Source: Rubrobacter sp.
GTDB taxonomy: Bacteria; Actinomycetota; Rubrobacteria; Rubrobacterales; Rubrobacteraceae
DNA length: 7,325 nucleotides
Assembly: GCA_013815575.1 (NCBI GenBank)
Contig: JACDFX010000072.1
Location: forward strand, 1 to 7,325
Direction: 5' to 3'
Positions within the stretch are counted from its first letter, which is position 1, and the number at the start of each line of letters is the position of its first letter. The translations under genes and the position numbers were made by a program. The notes beneath the pieces are model-generated. The model ran no database searches and was not told the origin of the DNA. It saw nothing but the letters and a program-made list of their open reading frames with translations. Below are positions 5,366 through 7,325 of this stretch, one piece after another.

Positions 5366-6152
5366 AGGGAACGGCCCGAACGAGACGCCCCTGCTGGAGG
5401 CGCGCGGCATAACCAAGGTCTTCGGCGGCCTCGTGGCCGTCAACGCCGTGAACTTCGACATCCCGGAGCGGTCCATAGTCAGCCTGATCGGGCCGAACGG
5501 GGCCGGCAAGACGACGTTCTTCAACATGGTTAGCGGCCTCTTCGAGCCGAGCTCCGGGGCCTTCGTCTTCAAGGACAAGAACATCACGCGCCTGAAGCCG
5601 CACCAGCGGGCGCAGATGGGGATCGGGCGCACCTTCCAGAACATCCGGCTCTTCGGCACCATGAGCGCGGTGGACAACGTGCTCTCCGGGATGCACACCC
5701 GCCTGAAGAGCACCATCCTTGGCGCCATCTTGCGCACGCCCGGCACCCGGCGCGAGGAGAGGGAGTCGGCCGAGAGGGCGAGTGACCTGCTCGACTTCGT
5801 CGGCATCAGCAACCGGGAGACCTTTGCGAAGAACCTCTCCTACGGGGACCAACGAAGGCTGGAGATAGCGCGGGCGCTCGCCTCCGAGCCGACGCTGTTG
5901 TTGCTCGACGAGCCGACGGCTGGGATGAACCCGCAAGAGACGGCGCGGCTGACGGATCTGATCCAGCGGCTGCGGGAGGAGCGCGGGATCTCGATCCTCC
6001 TCATCGAGCACGAGATGCGCGTGGTCATGAGCATCTCAGACAGGGTGACGGTGTTGGATCACGGGGAGAAGATCTCGGAGGGTCTGCCCTCGGAGGTCCG
6101 CCAGGACCCGAGGGTGATCGAAGCCTACCTCGGAACGGCGAAGACGGGTTAG
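5322..6152 (+). CDS. livG: Branched-chain amino acid-type ABC transporter, ATP-binding protein LivG
   Basis: A 276-residue cytoplasmic ATPase that powers import with LivF. Walker A GPNGAGKT is at 57-64, the Q-loop Gln in RTFQN at 106, the signature LSYGDQRRLEIARAL at 172-186, Walker B LLLLDEP at 192-198 and the switch His in LLIEHEM at 230. The LivG-type insert (about 123-150) and the ending ISEGLPSEVRQDPRVIEAYL are present. The start is uncertain. ATG 5322 has AGGAGGAG at 5304-5311 and overlaps livM by 44 nt. GTG 5358, with GGGAGG at 5347-5352, would drop 12 poorly conserved residues and overlap livM by 8 nt. Conserved sequence begins only at about residue 23 (PLLEARGITKVFGG), so both starts give a complete enzyme. 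Confidence 0.93.
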   Translation: MNQAPATQREAPVPEGNGPNETPLLEARGITKVFGGLVAVNAVNFDIPERSIVSLIGPNGAGKTTFFNMVSGLFEPSSGAFVFKDKNITRLKPHQRAQMGIGRTFQNIRLFGTMSAVDNVLSGMHTRLKSTILGAILRTPGTRREERESAERASDLLDFVGISNRETFAKNLSYGDQRRLEIARALASEPTLLLLDEPTAGMNPQETARLTDLIQRLREERGISILLIEHEMRVVMSISDRVTVLDHGEKISEGLPSEVRQDPRVIEAYLGTAKTG

Positions 6153-6154
6153 CC

Positions 6155-6868
6155 GTGGCGCTTCTAGAGGTCCAGGACATGCACAGCTACTACGGCAGCA
6201 TCCACGCCCTCCGCGGCGTCTCCCTGACGGTGGAAGAGGGCGAGGTCGTCACCCTCATCGGCTCGAACGGCGCGGGCAAGACGACCACTTTGCGGTCCAT
6301 AAACGGTGTCCTGCCGGCCCGCCGGGGAAAGGTGATCTTCGACGGCGAGGAGATCCAGGGCGTCCCGGCCCACGACATGATAAAGAAGGGCATCGCCCAG
6401 AGCCCGGAGGGGCGCAAGATCTTCCCCCGCATGACGGTCCGCGAGAACCTGGAGATGGGCGCCTACCACCGCAACGACCGCGACGGCATCCGCCGGGACA
6501 TGGACCGCGTCTTCGAGCTATTTCCCCGCCTGCAAGAACGCATCAAGCAAGAGGCGGGCACGATGTCCGGCGGAGAGCAGCAGATGCTCGCCATCGGCCG
6601 CGCCCTTATGAGCAGCCCCAAGCTGCTCCTCCTGGATGAACCTTCGATGGGCCTGGCGCCGGTGCTCGTGGAGCGCATCTTCGACATCATCAAGGAGATC
6701 AACCAGCAGGGCACCACGATCCTCCTCGTAGAGCAGAACGCCAACGTCGCCCTGGAGATCGCCACCCGAGGCTACGTTCTCGAATCGGGCTCCATCGTCA
6801 ACGCCGCCCCCGCCGAGAAACTGCGCCAGGACCCGAAGGTGCGCGAGGCGTACCTCGGAGAGATATAG
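6155..6868 (+). CDS. livF: Branched-chain amino acid-type ABC transporter, ATP-binding protein LivF
   Basis: A 237-residue second ATPase of the importer, of standard family length. Walker A GSNGAGKT is at 36-43, the Q-loop Gln in AQSPEGR at 82, the signature MSGGEQQMLAIGRAL at 137-151 and Walker B LLLLDEP at 157-163. The switch position reads Gln184 in LLVEQNAN instead of His; this substitution is normal for LivF and suggests the two ATP sites of the LivG-LivF pair are not equal. GTG 6155, two bases after the livG stop, is chosen because the residues ALLEVQDMHSYYGSIHALRG at 2-21 are typical of the family start; the inner ATG at residue 9 would remove part of it. No strong ribosome site is visible, so translation is probably coupled to livG. 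Last gene of the operon. Confidence 0.95.
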   Translation: MALLEVQDMHSYYGSIHALRGVSLTVEEGEVVTLIGSNGAGKTTTLRSINGVLPARRGKVIFDGEEIQGVPAHDMIKKGIAQSPEGRKIFPRMTVRENLEMGAYHRNDRDGIRRDMDRVFELFPRLQERIKQEAGTMSGGEQQMLAIGRALMSSPKLLLLDEPSMGLAPVLVERIFDIIKEINQQGTTILLVEQNANVALEIATRGYVLESGSIVNAAPAEKLRQDPKVREAYLGEI

Positions 6869-6889
6869 CAGTGTTCTGCATTAGCTAAG

Positions 6890-6918
6890 TGGACTTTAGC
6901 GGACTGCAAACGTATAGT
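6890..6918 (+). promoter_or_regulatory. Possible promoter for the last gene
   Basis: TGGACT (6890-6895; four of six to consensus), a 17-bp spacer and TATAGT (6913-6918; five of six) form a plausible sigma-70-like promoter. It would start near 6925 and leave a leader of about 215 nt. The match is modest and could be chance. Confidence 0.3.
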
Positions 6919-7084
6919 GGAAGCGTGTCTAGTATCCGATCATTCGTTCGATCTCTGCCTTCGTTCTACGCACCGTCCCACAGGTACAGGCGTCTTGCGT
7001 TCGGCTCCTACGGTTTCGGCCACACCAATATGAGGGAGCCCGGAGACCTGCGCGGTACCGTCATCGGGAAAAGGGGAAGGTTTC

Positions 7085-7128
7085 GGGTTCTCTATGCAAG
7101 TGGAGGTGACGCCTAGAGAACAGAACCC
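7085..7128 (+). repeat. Two alternative inverted repeats in the leader of the last gene
   Basis: GTTCTCTA (7087-7094) can pair with TAGAGAAC (7114-7121), enclosing a GGAGGTGA at 7102-7109. GGGTTCT (7085-7091) can instead pair with AGAACCC (7122-7128). They share the same left arm and so exclude each other. GAGGTGACGC also occurs twice, at 7103-7112 and 7132-7141. Whether this controls translation is unknown. Confidence 0.4.
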
Positions 7129-7141
7129 AGAGAGGTGACGC
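7129..7141 (+). promoter_or_regulatory. Ribosome binding site of the last gene
   Basis: AGAGAGGTGA ends 3-4 nt before ATG 7142, and the AGAGGTGA core suits 16S rRNA pairing. It supports ATG 7142 as the start. Confidence 0.6.
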
Positions 7142-7325
7142 ATGAAGATCGACCTTCGGGTGGGCCTGCACGAGGCCGCCCAGAGAATTTCCCCCGTCCA
7201 TCCGGACTACCCCAATCTCCCGATAGAAAACGGCTTCGACTGGCCTGTTATCGCCAACTGTCCCTTCGACCGGCTCTACCTCGTCGTCTTCCGCTCCGTG
7301 CGTCGTCCGGATGCCGACCTCGACC
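7142..7325 (+). CDS. Unidentified protein, N-terminal part (runs off window)
   Basis: An open frame of 61 codons from ATG 7142 to the edge, starting MKIDLRVGLHEAAQRI. It shows high third-position G/C like the liv genes and a good ribosome site, so it is probably a real gene. The visible part has no signal peptide and no membrane helix. A stretch around residues 33-53 (FDWPVIANC, then DRLYLVVFRSVRR) looks like a beta strand within a small soluble domain. I do not recognise the family and give no function. It lies 273 bases after livF with its own possible promoter, so it is probably not part of the liv operon. Confidence 0.7.
   Translation, partial: MKIDLRVGLHEAAQRISPVHPDYPNLPIENGFDWPVIANCPFDRLYLVVFRSVRRPDADLD

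Larger units (their letters stand above)
6869..7141. other. Intergenic region after livF
   Basis: 273 bases with no convincing gene. Short frames cross it on both strands (6889-7116 plus, 6940-7143 minus), but they lack ribosome sites, have mixed third-base use unlike the liv genes, and show no motif. I find no strong terminator for the liv operon; GCTAA/TTAGC near 6884-6900 is only a 5-bp stem. The right half holds the leader of the next gene. Confidence 0.55.

Noticed and set aside
6889..7116. 75-codon frame after livF as a small gene
   Set aside because: GTG start without a ribosome site, mixed third-base use and no recognisable motif; better read as leader or intergenic DNA.

Overview
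The window looks like chromosomal DNA from a GC-rich Gram-positive-type bacterium, most likely an actinomycete close to Rubrobacter. This rests on high GC, strong G/C bias at third codon positions together with fairly frequent ATA and AGG codons, TTG/GTG starts, and a solute-binding protein made as a lipoprotein. The genus is an inference from style and was not tested by a search.

Left third (1-1535): a worn accessory patch. It opens inside the last 71 codons of an insertion-sequence transposase (1-216). Directly after it comes the 3' part of a GH15-family glucoamylase/trehalase-like gene (237-1037), which lacks its 5' half and has one in-frame TGA where a Trp codon is expected. About 230 bases without a recognisable gene follow, carrying an 11-bp direct repeat. 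Then comes the C-terminal scrap of a tyrosine recombinase (about 1269-1382), which holds a perfect 17-bp inverted repeat and has lost two conserved residues. The scrap faces the 3' end of a tRNA-Leu(CAA) gene on the minus strand (1536-1619), the usual arrangement left by an element that integrated at a tRNA.

Middle and right (1620-6868): the tRNA promoter and a good sigma-70-like promoter point away from each other. The rightward promoter drives a complete five-gene ABC importer of the branched-chain amino acid (HAAT) class in the order livK-livH-livM-livG-livF. LivK is the lipid-anchored binding protein, LivH and LivM form the membrane channel, and LivG and LivF are the two ATPases. The last four genes are tightly coupled (gaps of 1-2 nt or overlap), whereas livK is separated from livH by a GC-rich hairpin that probably lets the binding protein be made in excess. 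A perfect 10-bp palindrome sits in the promoter spacer and is a candidate operator.

Right edge (6869-7325): a 273-base gap with no convincing gene, carrying a possible promoter and two mutually exclusive small inverted repeats, leads into the start of an unidentified gene (7142 onward) that runs off the window.

I see no CRISPR array, toxin-antitoxin pair, defence system or clearly new system. The points most worth checking are the decayed integrase with its perfect hairpin, the IS/GH15 junction, the palindrome in the liv promoter and the leader of the last gene.
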